32,507 bases of DNA from Clostridiales bacterium (GCA_022801595.1 JAAWSO010000017.1:1-32507), one strand, 5' to 3'; shown: positions 23,344-32,170, counted from the stretch's first letter. Notes: generated from the letters alone by a model not told the origin. Program-made: numbers and translations.

Positions 23344-25341
23344 TTATACCCGGCTAGTATTCACAGACGGGAATTTGGTCGCCAGGGGCAAAGTCTCTTT
23401 CAGCACTTCCAGCAAACGTGCTTTGGCCTCCTTGACGCTGGTGTCGGACAATTGGGTGCCAGCCATAGTTAAATGGCCGCCTCCGCCCAATGCTTCCATA
23501 ATCAACTGTACATTGACGTCCCCTAAGGAACGGGCGGAAATATTCACATGATCCCCAGACGGAAAAACCACGAATGACACCACAACTCCTTGAATCGCCA
23601 AGAGCTCGTCGGCTGCCTGGGCCGCTACGACTCGAATATTGTCAGTTTCCTCTTGGGCGCAGACAATGGCGCAGTTGCCGTACACCTCCGCCGCGGATAC
23701 CAGCAGGAACTTGGCCTTGTAGGTGTCAATGGTATCGGAAAATAGCCGTTTTACCTGTACGGTATCGGCTCCACGGCGGCGCAGATAAGAAGCTGCCTCA
23801 AAGGTACGCACGCCGCACTTCATCACAAAGCCCTTGGTATCCAGCATAATACCAGCCATGAGCGCTTCCGCTTCCACGCGGCTCAGCGTATTGTTTCCAA
23901 TATACTGCACCAATTCCGCCACCATTTCGGAGGCGGAACTAGCGTAAGGCTCGTGATAAAACACAATCGCATTGGTGATGTGCTTGACCATCATCCGGTG
24001 ATGATCAATAACCACCACCCGGTTGACCGCATTCAGCAAATCCTGGCTTTCTACAAAATCGGGAGAGTGGGTATCGGTCACAATCAGCAGGGTTTTAGGC
24101 GTCACTAGAGTCATGGCTTCACTTGGCGGAATAAAAATCTCCCGATCGCCGTCCTCCAAGGCAGCTTCCATACTGTTAATCAAAGAAATCGCCAGAGTCT
24201 GGGATCGGTTCACCACCACATAAGCGGTCTTTTTCAGCCCCTTAGAAGCTACACTCCACATGCCAATGGCAGAACCAATCGCATCCAGGTCGGAATATTT
24301 GTGACCCATGACCAGCACCACATCGCTGGCCTTAATGTGGTCGGACAGAGACGCCGCGATGACACGAGTACGCACCTTATCCCGTTTTTCCACACCCTTG
24401 GAAAGGCCGCCAAAAAATTCATAATCGTCGCTTTCCTGTTTGATGGCGACCTGATCGCCGCCACGGCCCAAGGCCATATCCAATGCTTGCCGGGCCCACA
24501 ATTCACTTTCCGCAAAATTGGAAGCTCCACGGCCAATCCCCACCGAAATCGTGGCACTGCGGTTGTCGGCAGTTTTGATATTGCGGATATGATCCAGCAC
24601 CTCAAACCGCTTTTTCTTCGCTTCCGTGATGTTTTTTTCATCGGTCAACAACAGAAACCGGCTTCCGCCGCTCAGCTTTTTCAAAAAGCCGCCCATACTA
24701 TGGGCCCAGTTGTTCAAGGTGGTTTCCACCTCGGAATTGATCCGAGCGTCTTCGCTTCCGCTGGCGTCCCGCATCAATTCCTCCCGGTTATCGAAACAAA
24801 CCACCGCCACAATTGGGCGGGTTTCTTCATGTTCCCGACTTAGATCCTTATACGCCGTGTCGTCAACCCAATACAGCAGATAGCCTGCCTCCGTTCGGTT
24901 GGCGAACACCGTGTAGGAATGATCCTCAATACGGATATCAGTACCATTCCCTTCCATCAACTGATCCAAGGTATAAGGATGAATCAGCTTTTCTAAACTG
25001 GTTCCGTGGTAGTCCTTGGCCCAACCCATTGCCTGCAAAAATGCTTCATTGCCCCAAACAATATCTTCGTTTTCCCCGACGATCACCAAAGGGAGAGACA
25101 GATCCCGCAAAGCGCGGTAATCCTGGCCAAACAGTGCATTCCGCGCTCCCTGCATGATTCTCTGGACATAGGAGTGAAAATATTTGGTGGCAAGGAATAC
25201 GGCGACAACGGACAAAATACAAACGCCAAGTTCTACATAAAAAGCGATGGGATTCCAAAACCAACTGGCAATTGCCATTCCCAGCATCGCTGCGGTAATG
25301 ATATAAAATGCCGGTGAGGATACCCATACCTTCCGTTTCAA
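23344..25341 (-). CDS. gdpP: GdpP, cyclic-di-AMP phosphodiesterase
   Basis: Membrane-bound enzyme degrading the second messenger c-di-AMP. The 665-residue protein has two N-terminal membrane spans (about 8-29 and 33-52), a PAS-like domain (SLPLVIVGENEDIVWGNEAF), a degenerate GGDEF domain without a GGDEF motif, and a DHH/DHHA1 phosphodiesterase with HKYSDLDAIGSAIG, VVVIDHHRM and GGGGH near the end, all metal ligands retained. Start choice is uncertain: the TTG at 25341 has AAGGGG 10 nt upstream and gives an N terminus like known GdpP (about 660 residues); the ATG at 25404 lacks a clear ribosome site. First in a unit with rplI and dnaB. Confidence 0.93.
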   Translation of the reverse strand: MKRKVWVSSPAFYIITAAMLGMAIASWFWNPIAFYVELGVCILSVVAVFLATKYFHSYVQRIMQGARNALFGQDYRALRDLSLPLVIVGENEDIVWGNEAFLQAMGWAKDYHGTSLEKLIHPYTLDQLMEGNGTDIRIEDHSYTVFANRTEAGYLLYWVDDTAYKDLSREHEETRPIVAVVCFDNREELMRDASGSEDARINSEVETTLNNWAHSMGGFLKKLSGGSRFLLLTDEKNITEAKKKRFEVLDHIRNIKTADNRSATISVGIGRGASNFAESELWARQALDMALGRGGDQVAIKQESDDYEFFGGLSKGVEKRDKVRTRVIAASLSDHIKASDVVLVMGHKYSDLDAIGSAIGMWSVASKGLKKTAYVVVNRSQTLAISLINSMEAALEDGDREIFIPPSEAMTLVTPKTLLIVTDTHSPDFVESQDLLNAVNRVVVIDHHRMMVKHITNAIVFYHEPYASSASEMVAELVQYIGNNTLSRVEAEALMAGIMLDTKGFVMKCGVRTFEAASYLRRRGADTVQVKRLFSDTIDTYKAKFLLVSAAEVYGNCAIVCAQEETDNIRVVAAQAADELLAIQGVVVSFVVFPSGDHVNISARSLGDVNVQLIMEALGGGGHLTMAGTQLSDTSVKEAKARLLEVLKETLPLATKFPSVNTSRV

Positions 25342-25550
25342 AATCGCATTTCCCCTTAAGCAGCAGCGGAAAAACTCCGCCGCTTTTGACAGCTTGCAAT
25401 CCATTTCTGGAACGATCCATTCCCAATCAATTACAAGCCAAATTATTTTGCGTATCCTTTTGGAAATTTCCTTAGGATAGCAGTTGCCCGCAACGCCCGC
25501 CGCCTGGAAACTGCTGGGAGTTTGCCATGGCAAATCGAGGTTACGGGCTT

Positions 25551-25559
25551 ATTATATCA
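25551..25559 (-). promoter_or_regulatory. Possible extended -10 promoter for gdpP
   Basis: TG-A-TATAAT on the minus strand (25559-25551) in the gap after rnj; no good -35 at 17 nt. The leader to either gdpP start would be 140-200 nt and holds the 14-bp palindrome TTTGCCATGGCAAA (25521-25534). Confidence 0.5.
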
Positions 25560-25590
25560 CAAAACTTACCGATTGAATAGATTTTCGAAT

Positions 25591-27756
25591 CTAAATTTCC
25601 ATAATAATTGGTAGAATCATAGGGCTGCGCCGGGTACGGTCATAAAGCAATTTCGACAAATCGTCTTTAATTTTTGTCTTTAATGTGCCCCAATCGTGGA
25701 TATTATTTTCCGCGCAGTACTCCAAAATCCCGCTGACCCGGTTCCGCGCCTCTACAATGAGAGGCTCCGATTCCCGCACATAGACAAAGCCTCGGGAAAC
25801 CACATCTGGACCGGCCACAATGTGGCCGTCACCCTGGCTAATGGTACAAACCACCACAATCAGGCCGTCCTCGGCCAAATGCTTCCGGTCACGCAGCACA
25901 ATACTGCCCACGTCGCCGACGCCCAAGCCATCCACCAAGATCCGGCCGGAAGGCACCGATGGAAGCTGTTTCATAAAATCCTGATTCAGCTCCACGGCAT
26001 CGCCGTTGGTACCAATGAAAATATTGGACATATTCATTCCCATGCCCTGCGCCAGCTCTGCGTGCTTGCGCAAGTGTACCTGTTCGCCATGCACCGGCAG
26101 AAAATACTGGGGCTTGGTAATACTTTGAATGATCTTCAATTCTTCCTGACTGGCGTGGCCGGAGACGTGTACCTGTACTGACGAATCCGACACCACTTCA
26201 CAGCCCCGTTTCAGCAATTCGTTGATCACATTGCCCACGGTTTTCTCGTTGCCGGGGATTGGACGCGCAGATAAAATAATACAATCTCCAGGGCCAACCT
26301 CCACCTTACGGTGGTCGGCGAACGCCATGCGGGACAAAGCCGACATAGGCTCGCCCTGGCTGCCGGTGGTAATCAGCACCACCTTTTCCCGTGGATAACG
26401 GTTCAGCATATCAATATCAATGAGCACGCCCTCCGGCACATCCAAATATCCAAGCTCCGACGCAATGCCCATCACATTGAGCATACTGCGACCGGACAAG
26501 GCCACCTTTCGGCCGTATTTCACTGCGCAGTTGATGATCTGCTGTACCCGGCTGATGTTGGATGCAAAGGTTGCAATGATGATTCGTTTGTCCCGCGCCT
26601 GATTAAACAAGATATCAAAGGACGCGCTGATCTTCCGCTCCGAAGGCGTGTAGCCGGGACGCTCCGCATTGGTGGAGTCCGCCAGCAACGCCAGCACTCC
26701 TTCTTGTCCCAGTTCTGCAAACCGTCCAAGGTCAATGACTTCCTCTTTCATCGGCGTACAATCGATTTTAAAGTCACCAGTATGAATCACAGTGCCTGCT
26801 GGCGAATGGATGGCCAGAGCCACTGCATCGGAAATTGAGTGGTTGACATGGATAAACTCCACACCCATGCATCCCAGCTTCACAGTCTGTCCGGGATTTA
26901 CTACGTTAAGCTGCACCCGTCCCTGCAAACCATGTTCTTTCAACTTCCCGTCAATCAGTCCCAAGGTTAGGGAAGTGCTATAGATGGGCAGTTTCATTTT
27001 TTTCAGCAAATATGGAATAGCACCAATATGATCCTCATGGCCGTGGGTCACTACGACGCCTCGAATTTTATCTGCATTCCGCTCCACAAAGGTGAAATCC
27101 GGCAGAACCAAGTCGACACCAGGCATATCCCCATCTGGGAATGCCATTCCGCAGTCTACGATAATCATGTCATCCTGACATTCAAAAACCGTAAAGTTCT
27201 TACCAACTTCATTGAGTCCGCCCAAGAAATAAGCTTTGATAGACGGCCGTGCCCGGCGGCTTTTTGAATGCCCAGATTTCGTTCCGTGCTTGATCTGATG
27301 GATCGCCGCCTTGCTCTCCAATACATTCTGCGCAGGCTGCTGGCGTTGGGAAGTCGTTTTGCCGCGTCCCTTATTTCCTTTCCCGGAAGCTACCTGCTTC
27401 TGGGGGGCTGCAGCCAAAGCAGCGGCTGGCACTGTTGCCAAAACCGCAGGCTGACCAACCACCAATGCGCCTTCCTTGCTGGAACGGGCTCCATTTTTAT
27501 TTCTGGTTTGTCCTGTCTTTCCGCCGGAACGGCTTCCATATCCTGCCCGGCCACTGCGGGTACTAGCCGGTTTGCTGCCTGTCTCCGTGCTGGGATTCCA
27601 ATGATTTTTTCCGCTCCTGCTCCTTGGAGCTGATTTGTGAGCCGGCGTTTTTTCGTGCTCCGCAATGACTTGCGGTTGATTTGCCGGCTGGTAATGTCCC
27701 TGCTCCTCTGACCCGCCGGTTTCCGGCCCCATTGGTTGGAATTCTTTTTCTATCAC
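25591..27756 (-). CDS. rnj: Ribonuclease J with long basic N-terminal extension
   Basis: Metallo-beta-lactamase-fold RNase with 5'-3' exonuclease and endonuclease activity in RNA decay. The 721-residue protein has a normal RNase J core from about residue 172 (IKAYFLGGLNEVGKN), including HGHEDHIG (zinc ligands, about 238-244), the beta-CASP domain and the C-terminal domain (PQYFLPVHGE..). The usual size is about 555, so about 170 residues are extra: low complexity, rich in Lys, Arg, Gln, Ser, Gly and Ala, probably disordered and RNA-binding. The start is a GTG at 27756 with GGAGG 7 nt upstream; the frame runs on to 27852 without support. Two promoters lie upstream. Confidence 0.95.
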   Translation of the reverse strand: MIEKEFQPMGPETGGSEEQGHYQPANQPQVIAEHEKTPAHKSAPRSRSGKNHWNPSTETGSKPASTRSGRAGYGSRSGGKTGQTRNKNGARSSKEGALVVGQPAVLATVPAAALAAAPQKQVASGKGNKGRGKTTSQRQQPAQNVLESKAAIHQIKHGTKSGHSKSRRARPSIKAYFLGGLNEVGKNFTVFECQDDMIIVDCGMAFPDGDMPGVDLVLPDFTFVERNADKIRGVVVTHGHEDHIGAIPYLLKKMKLPIYSTSLTLGLIDGKLKEHGLQGRVQLNVVNPGQTVKLGCMGVEFIHVNHSISDAVALAIHSPAGTVIHTGDFKIDCTPMKEEVIDLGRFAELGQEGVLALLADSTNAERPGYTPSERKISASFDILFNQARDKRIIIATFASNISRVQQIINCAVKYGRKVALSGRSMLNVMGIASELGYLDVPEGVLIDIDMLNRYPREKVVLITTGSQGEPMSALSRMAFADHRKVEVGPGDCIILSARPIPGNEKTVGNVINELLKRGCEVVSDSSVQVHVSGHASQEELKIIQSITKPQYFLPVHGEQVHLRKHAELAQGMGMNMSNIFIGTNGDAVELNQDFMKQLPSVPSGRILVDGLGVGDVGSIVLRDRKHLAEDGLIVVVCTISQGDGHIVAGPDVVSRGFVYVRESEPLIVEARNRVSGILEYCAENNIHDWGTLKTKIKDDLSKLLYDRTRRSPMILPIIMEI

Positions 27757-27799
27757 AAAATAACCTCCATTTTCTTTGTAAGAGGCCAAAAGAATCCAA

Positions 27800-27827
27800 G
27801 CCCTCCATGCAAACGGTGCATGAGGGC
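27800..27827 (-). promoter_or_regulatory. Hairpin in the rnj leader
   Basis: Arms GCCCTCATGCA and TGCATGGAGGGC (minus strand) pair over 11 bp with one bulge around a 5-nt loop, 44 nt upstream of the GTG start. No T-run follows, so a leader structure is more likely than a terminator. Confidence 0.5.
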
Positions 27828-27852
27828 CAGATTTTCCGGTCTCTTCTTTCAC

Positions 27853-27881
27853 TTTATATGAATTTTAAAATTTAACATCAA
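27853..27881 (-). promoter_or_regulatory. Proximal sigma-A type promoter for rnj
   Basis: TTGATG (27881-27876), 17-bp spacer, TATAAA (27858-27853). Predicted start near 27846, leader about 90 nt including the hairpin. Confidence 0.7.
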
Positions 27882-28093
27882 AATATTCAATCACTTTAGA
27901 AATTCAGGCACATAAACAGACCTGGTTTATCACTTTGGAAACTCCCCCTTAAAAATTCCGTTATCCTGGGAAGCTCTTTTTCATCGTGCATACCTTTTCT
28001 TTTCATCAGCATGCTTTCAAAATTATTGTTTGTTTCATTTTTCTGGAGCGTTTTCAAAAGACTGCTCCAATGCCGGACACATTTGTCCTTTTT

Positions 28094-28122
28094 ATTGTAC
28101 CTTGATTCCAGAGCGGTGTCAA
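28094..28122 (-). promoter_or_regulatory. Distal consensus sigma-A promoter upstream of rnj
   Basis: Perfect TTGACA (28122-28117), 17-bp spacer, TACAAT (28099-28094) on the minus strand, about 330 nt before rnj. It is the best promoter in the window. A 15-codon reading frame (MCPALEQSFENAPEK, 28082-28035) begins just after it with a close AAGGA, and may be a leader peptide or chance. I find no other gene between 27882 and 28245. Confidence 0.7.
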
Positions 28123-28245
28123 GTAGAAGAATCATTCCGCTGGATTTTGACTAAAATTTCTGGAAGCCTTTCCAAATTCAGTTCCTGTATCTTTGGATAT
28201 CTTTCCCCAAATTTGGGAAAATACCGCCTGGTTTCCTTATTTTTA

Positions 28246-28274
28246 TTGCGCTTGGCGGGGAATCTTGCTATAAT
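28246..28274 (+). promoter_or_regulatory. Sigma-A type promoter for rnhA
   Basis: TTGCGC (28246-28251), 17-bp spacer, perfect TATAAT (28269-28274), about 40 nt upstream of rnhA. An imperfect palindrome TTTCCC-c-AAATTT-GGGAAA (28202-28220) lies 25 nt upstream of the -35. Confidence 0.75.
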
Positions 28275-28315
28275 ACGGGCAAGAGAAATATAATTTAGAA
28301 AGCGTGATTCTTCCT

Positions 28316-28759
28316 ATGAAACAAGTGGAAATTTTTACTGACGGCGCCTGTCAGGGCAACCCTGGTCCTGGTGGCTGGGGGGCGATTCTTCGATATCAAG
28401 GGAAAGAAAAAGAGATCAGCGGCGGTGCTCCAGACACCACCAACAACCGGATGGAGTTGACTGCCGCCATCGAAGCCCTAAAGCTTCTCAAAGAACCCTG
28501 CGTCGTTACCTTATATAGCGACTCCCAATATGTGTGCAACGGCGTGACCAAAGGCTGGGCGCGTAACTGGAAGAAAAACGGCTGGCGTAAAAGTGATAAG
28601 TCTCCCGCGCTGAATCCAGAGCTATGGGACGCCCTACTCCAGCTCCTGGATCAGCATCAGGTAGAAATGGTTTGGGTCAAGGGCCACGCTGGCCATCCAG
28701 AAAACGAACGCTGTGACCGTTTGGCAGTAACGGCGGCGGAAGCGGTGCAACTTCGGTAA
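28316..28759 (+). CDS. rnhA: Ribonuclease HI
   Basis: Cuts the RNA strand of RNA-DNA hybrids (R-loops, primers). The 147-residue protein has the whole catalytic set: Asp in [14 protein letters not shown], Glu in [10 protein letters not shown], Asp in YSDSQYV, His in GHAGHPENE and the last Asp in CDRLA. The basic handle [14 protein letters not shown], typical of the proteobacterial-type enzyme, is present. The ATG at 28316 gives the normal N terminus [11 protein letters not shown]; a GTG at 28304 is also in frame, and neither has a strong ribosome site. It is a plus-strand gene with its own promoter, followed by the iscS unit. Confidence 0.96.
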   Translation: MKQVEIFTDGACQGNPGPGGWGAILRYQGKEKEISGGAPDTTNNRMELTAAIEALKLLKEPCVVTLYSDSQYVCNGVTKGWARNWKKNGWRKSDKSPALNPELWDALLQLLDQHQVEMVWVKGHAGHPENERCDRLAVTAAEAVQLR

Positions 28760-28804
28760 TTTGCGACAAAAATAGTAGGTTTTAAAAAATTTTTATAAAA
28801 CTAG

Positions 28805-28833
28805 TTGAAATGTATACTAAAAAAGTGTATATT
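28805..28833 (+). promoter_or_regulatory. Sigma-A type promoter for iscS-iscU with overlapping dyad
   Basis: TTGAAA (28805-28810), 17-bp spacer, TATATT (28828-28833). The spacer holds an imperfect dyad, ATGTATACT and AGTGTATAT around AAAAA, so a repressor could sit between -35 and -10. An ACTAA..AGT core resembles sites reported for IscR/Rrf2-type repressors, but this is only a resemblance. Confidence 0.7.
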
Positions 28834-28917
28834 AAGAATCAGAAAACAAATAGTAACATCATCTATTGAACAAGTAGGTTCATTGTGATCATAAATTTTG
28901 GTAGGAAGTGAATGTTT

Positions 28918-30099
28918 ATGAAACGTTTCGTTTACGCAGATAATGCAGCGACCACCCCAGTTTCTAAAAAGGTCTTGGATGCTATGCTCCCTTATTATAC
29001 AGAATATTACGGCAATCCATCCAGCCTTTATTCGGTTGGCCGAGACGCTAAAAAACCGTTGGAGCTGGCGCGTGAGCAAGTTGCGAAGGCATTAGGCGCC
29101 TTTTCCAACGAGGTTTTCTTTACCTCTGGGGGCAGCGAAGCCAATAACTGGGCCATCAAGGGCGTTGCCCACGAGATGGCAAAAAAAGGCAAGAAACATA
29201 TTATTACTTCAAAGTTCGAACACCACGCGGTTCTGCACACAGTGGAAGCTCTGAAAAAAGAAGGCTTTGACGTCACTTATTTAGAGGTTTACCACAATGG
29301 CCTCGTAAAGCCCGAAGATGTAGAAGCTGCGATCCGTGAGGATACGGCCCTGGTAACCATCATGTATGCCAATAACGAAATCGGCACCATCCAACCCATT
29401 CCGGAAATTGGCGCCATTTGCAAAAAACATCAGGTTCTATTCCACACCGATGCAGTACAGGCAGTTGGCAATGTGCCAATTGACGTGAAAGCACAAAATA
29501 TTGATCTGCTTTCCTTATCTGGCCATAAGCTGCACGCACCGAAAGGCGTTGGCGCACTCTATATCCGCCGTGGGGTTCGGATGCCAAACCTAATCGACGG
29601 TGGCGCGCAAGAACGGGGCCGCCGGGCTGGCACGGAAAATGTAGCCGGCATTGTGGGGCTGGGGGTAGCGATTACGGAAGCCTGTGATACTATGGAAGAA
29701 CGCAACCAGCGTTTGACCAAAATGCGTGACCGTTTGATTGAAGGCGCTTCCAAAATTGAGCGTTCCCGTCTCAACGGCGACAAAACTCATCGGCTCCCTG
29801 GCAACTTCAACATGTGTTTTGAGGGCATTGAGGGCGAATCCCTGCTCTTGAAACTAGACTTTGCTGGTATTTGCGCTTCCTCCGGTTCCGCCTGTACTTC
29901 TGGCTCCTTAGATCCCAGCCATGTGCTTTTGGCGATTGGCTTGCCTCATGAAATTGCCCATGGCTCCCTGCGGATTTCCTTTAGCGATCAAAATACTGAA
30001 GAGGATGTGGATTACATCCTGGAAGTGCTGCCAGACATTGTATCGTATCTGCGGGATATGTCACCACTTTGGGATGAAATCATCCACGGAAAAGCATAA
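28918..30099 (+). CDS. iscS: Cysteine desulfurase IscS/NifS
   Basis: PLP enzyme that takes sulfur from cysteine as a persulfide for Fe-S cluster assembly and thiolation. The 393-residue protein has the PLP Lys204 in [10 protein letters not shown], His in the EHHAVLHT region, and the catalytic Cys326 in [10 protein letters not shown], on a loop of group I (IscS/NifS) type. The ATG at 28918 is preferred: AGGAAG lies 9 nt upstream, against 3 nt for the ATG at 28912. The scaffold gene iscU follows by 44 nt. No iscR is seen beside it, a common clostridial minimal set. Confidence 0.95.
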   Translation: MKRFVYADNAATTPVSKKVLDAMLPYYTEYYGNPSSLYSVGRDAKKPLELAREQVAKALGAFSNEVFFTSGGSEANNWAIKGVAHEMAKKGKKHIITSKFEHHAVLHTVEALKKEGFDVTYLEVYHNGLVKPEDVEAAIREDTALVTIMYANNEIGTIQPIPEIGAICKKHQVLFHTDAVQAVGNVPIDVKAQNIDLLSLSGHKLHAPKGVGALYIRRGVRMPNLIDGGAQERGRRAGTENVAGIVGLGVAITEACDTMEERNQRLTKMRDRLIEGASKIERSRLNGDKTHRLPGNFNMCFEGIEGESLLLKLDFAGICASSGSACTSGSLDPSHVLLAIGLPHEIAHGSLRISFSDQNTEEDVDYILEVLPDIVSYLRDMSPLWDEIIHGKA

Positions 30100-30143
30100 C
30101 GAAAAATAATGTTGTAAGTGTATCAAGAAAGTAGGAGATTTTT

Positions 30144-30587
30144 ATGGCATACAGCGAAAAAGTAATGGATCATTTTGCAAATCCACGGAATGTAGGCGAG
30201 TTGGCCGATGCAAGCGGTGTTGGAGAAGTCGGCAATTCCAAGTGCGGCGACATCATGCGGATGTACATCAAAGTAGACCATGATGTTATCACCGACGTCC
30301 GCTTTAAAACGTTCGGCTGTGGCGCTGCCATTGCAACCAGCTCCATGGCAACCGAATTAATCAAAGGCAAAACCATTCAAGAGGCTTTAAAACTAACGAA
30401 TGCTGCTGTTATGGAAGCGCTGGACGGTCTGCCGCCAGTTAAGGTGCACTGTTCCGTCCTAGCCGAGCAAGCAATTAAAGCCGCAGTCAAAGACTATTAT
30501 GAACGACAAGGCATTGATCCAACCCCGTTCGTTGGTGAGATTAAAGAATGTGATCACGACCACGGTTGTGGCTGCGAAAGCTGCTAA
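30144..30587 (+). CDS. iscU: Fe-S cluster scaffold protein IscU/NifU N-terminal type
   Basis: Scaffold on which IscS builds [2Fe-2S]/[4Fe-4S] clusters. The 147-residue protein has the three conserved cysteines C34 (NSKCGDIM, with Asp36), C59 (FGCGAA) and C103 (HCSVLAEQA). The usual Asp next to the first Cys is present. The C terminus carries an extra His/Cys tail, ECDHDHGCGCESC, typical of many clostridial NifU-like proteins and likely metal-binding. AGGAG lies 6 nt before the ATG. It is followed by a strong terminator. Confidence 0.94.
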   Translation: MAYSEKVMDHFANPRNVGELADASGVGEVGNSKCGDIMRMYIKVDHDVITDVRFKTFGCGAAIATSSMATELIKGKTIQEALKLTNAAVMEALDGLPPVKVHCSVLAEQAIKAAVKDYYERQGIDPTPFVGEIKECDHDHGCGCESC

Positions 30588-30627
30588 AAAAAGCGCACAG
30601 AGAATTTCCTTTCTCTGTGCGCTTTTT
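30588..30627. terminator. Bidirectional terminator between iscU and the siroheme gene
   Basis: Perfect 17-bp stem (30588-30604 and 30611-30627) with a 6-nt loop; T5 runs at the 3' end on both strands. It serves iscU on the plus strand and the convergent gene on the minus strand. Confidence 0.95.
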
Positions 30628-30649
30628 CATTTCTTTGGAGGATACCAAT

Positions 30650-31588
30650 TCAACCAATCTTTGATGGGATTTCCCGCGCTAAAATTGTTTCCTTCCGCTG
30701 GACAGGATCGTCATGAAGCACCCAATCCATCACTTGATCGTCTCCAATCCGGGTCATCATATCCCCAAACCGTTCTTTCTTATATCCATGTTCGCGATAC
30801 AGCAAAATGACCTTCTCAATCAAATCCATTGCCTGCGGAATGGAATAAATTCCCGGAACCGCAACGCCCGGCTTGCCAACCCTGCCCCATTTGCCGCCCA
30901 ACAGCAGCTTGACTCCGGTTTGTTGAGGAACCACAGCATGGAAATAACAGGTACGAATACATTTTCCGCAATTATCGCATACTTCCCGGTCAAAAACTAC
31001 CTTGCCCTGTTCTTTATGAGGCGCATGGATTTTACAGCCATCCACCACGATACATTTTTTACAGTCACGGCAAAGCTCCTCCTGGAGCAGCGGCATGCTT
31101 TGTCCTACCAAACCGATATCATTCAGATCCGGCTTGACGCAGTTATTGGGGCAGCCTCCCACCGCAATTTTAAATTTATGGGGTAAACTTACTGCCTGAT
31201 ACCCTAGAAAAAAGCGATCATGGATTTGTTGGGCAATCTCCGCGGAATTCACTTGACCAAATACGCAAGTGGCCCCCTTACAGGCTACAATGGGGCGGAG
31301 CTTGTCTCCGGTTCCGCCTGGGTATAAGTTCGCTTTCGCCAAATGTTGATGGACAGCGTCAATATGATTATATTTCACACCTTTCATTTCCACGGTCATA
31401 CGAGAGGTCAGGGCAACTGCACCGCAGCCATATCGCTTTGCGCACTCTGCAATGTTAATTAGTTGCTCGCTAGTCAATTCCCCATTACCCGTAATCACCC
31501 GGCAGTTAAACTCGTCCTCGGAATCCCGGTTATATAAATACCCCATTGCCTTTACACGCTTAATTTCCTGTGGAGTTAGCTTAGCCAT
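30650..31588 (-). CDS. Siroheme/4Fe-4S reductase-like protein (AsrC/Dsr-like)
   Basis: Probable small sulfite/nitrite reductase-like protein. The 312-residue protein starts with a ferredoxin-like half domain, then the siroheme/4Fe-4S pattern CKGATC (C103, C108) and GGCPNNC (C146, C150), then two 4Fe-4S ferredoxin clusters (C173, C176, C179, C185 and C204, C207, C210, C214). This order is that of AsrC and of small Dsr-like proteins. No asrA or asrB is nearby, so the electron donor and substrate are unknown; the pairing is with dfrA only. The ATG at 31588 has AAGGAG 6 nt upstream; the longer frame to 31717 overlaps dfrA and is rejected. Confidence 0.85.
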   Translation of the reverse strand: MAKLTPQEIKRVKAMGYLYNRDSEDEFNCRVITGNGELTSEQLINIAECAKRYGCGAVALTSRMTVEMKGVKYNHIDAVHQHLAKANLYPGGTGDKLRPIVACKGATCVFGQVNSAEIAQQIHDRFFLGYQAVSLPHKFKIAVGGCPNNCVKPDLNDIGLVGQSMPLLQEELCRDCKKCIVVDGCKIHAPHKEQGKVVFDREVCDNCGKCIRTCYFHAVVPQQTGVKLLLGGKWGRVGKPGVAVPGIYSIPQAMDLIEKVILLYREHGYKKERFGDMMTRIGDDQVMDWVLHDDPVQRKETILAREIPSKIG

Positions 31589-31625
31589 ATTGATCTCCTT
31601 CCATGGTTCTATCTTTTCTTTTATT

Positions 31626-32153
31626 CTACCTGATGTTGTATTTTTCGTCAATATCTCTTTTTCTTTCATAGATATAGTAGGTATAAGGAATTTCCCCATC
31701 CTGATTTTTTTCTTCAATTTTTTGAAATTCCTCGGAAAATTGAGGAAAATAGGTATCTCCCTCCACTTGTTGATGAATAACCGTTAAATAAATCCGATCT
31801 GCATCGGGCAGCGCTGCTTGATAGACTTGACTTCCACCTGCAACAAAAACCTCCTCGTCGGGGTTTATCTGTTGCAACGCTTCCTTCCAAGAGGATACTG
31901 TGGTACATTCTGCCGTCTCCAGAAACCAAGTTCGAGAAATTAAAATCGTTTTCCGTTCAGGCAATGGCTTGCCAATCTCTTCTAAGGTTTTTCGTCCCAT
32001 AATAATGGTTTTTCCCAACGTCAATTCCCGAAATCGTTTTTGTTCTCCTGGAATTTTCCAAGGAATTTTACCTTGATTCCCAATGACTCGATTTTCTGCC
32101 ATTGCTGCAATTAATGAAATCAACCAATCACCTGCTTTTCCTCTTACATCCAT
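31626..32153 (-). CDS. dfrA: Dihydrofolate reductase
   Basis: Reduces dihydrofolate with NADPH for thymidylate and purine synthesis; the trimethoprim target. The 175-residue protein has LIAAMAENRVIGNQGKIPW, an active-site acid in the place of Asp27 of E. coli (Glu37 here, in PWKIPGEQKRF) and the NADPH motif IIMGRKT plus VFVAGGSQVY. Start is uncertain: ATG at 32153 has GGAG 10 nt upstream; a TTG at 32123 gives the usual MISLIAAM N terminus with AGGTGA 5 nt upstream. I see no promoter in the 26 nt between the terminator at 32171-32211 and the ATG. thyA is not adjacent in the window. The siroheme gene follows by 37 nt. Confidence 0.95.
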   Translation of the reverse strand: MDVRGKAGDWLISLIAAMAENRVIGNQGKIPWKIPGEQKRFRELTLGKTIIMGRKTLEEIGKPLPERKTILISRTWFLETAECTTVSSWKEALQQINPDEEVFVAGGSQVYQAALPDADRIYLTVIHQQVEGDTYFPQFSEEFQKIEEKNQDGEIPYTYYIYERKRDIDEKYNIR

Positions 32154-32170
32154 TCGTGAGCTTCTCCGAA

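Noticed and set aside
25521-25534. Perfect 14-bp palindrome TTTGCCATGGCAAA in the gdpP leader
   Set aside because: About two 14-bp palindromes are expected by chance in a window of this size and nothing else supports an operator.
25578-25593. Short stem TAGATT-TTCG-AATCTA over the rnj stop codon
   Set aside because: Only 6 AU-rich pairs and no T-run; not enough for a terminator call.
27896-28135. Minus-strand 79-codon frame upstream of rnj
   Set aside because: It starts upstream of the distal promoter and no internal ATG has a properly spaced ribosome site; no recognisable family. Kept only as leader region.
31589-31717. 43-codon upstream extension of the siroheme protein
   Set aside because: It overlaps dfrA and the ATG at 31588 has a well-spaced AAGGAG.
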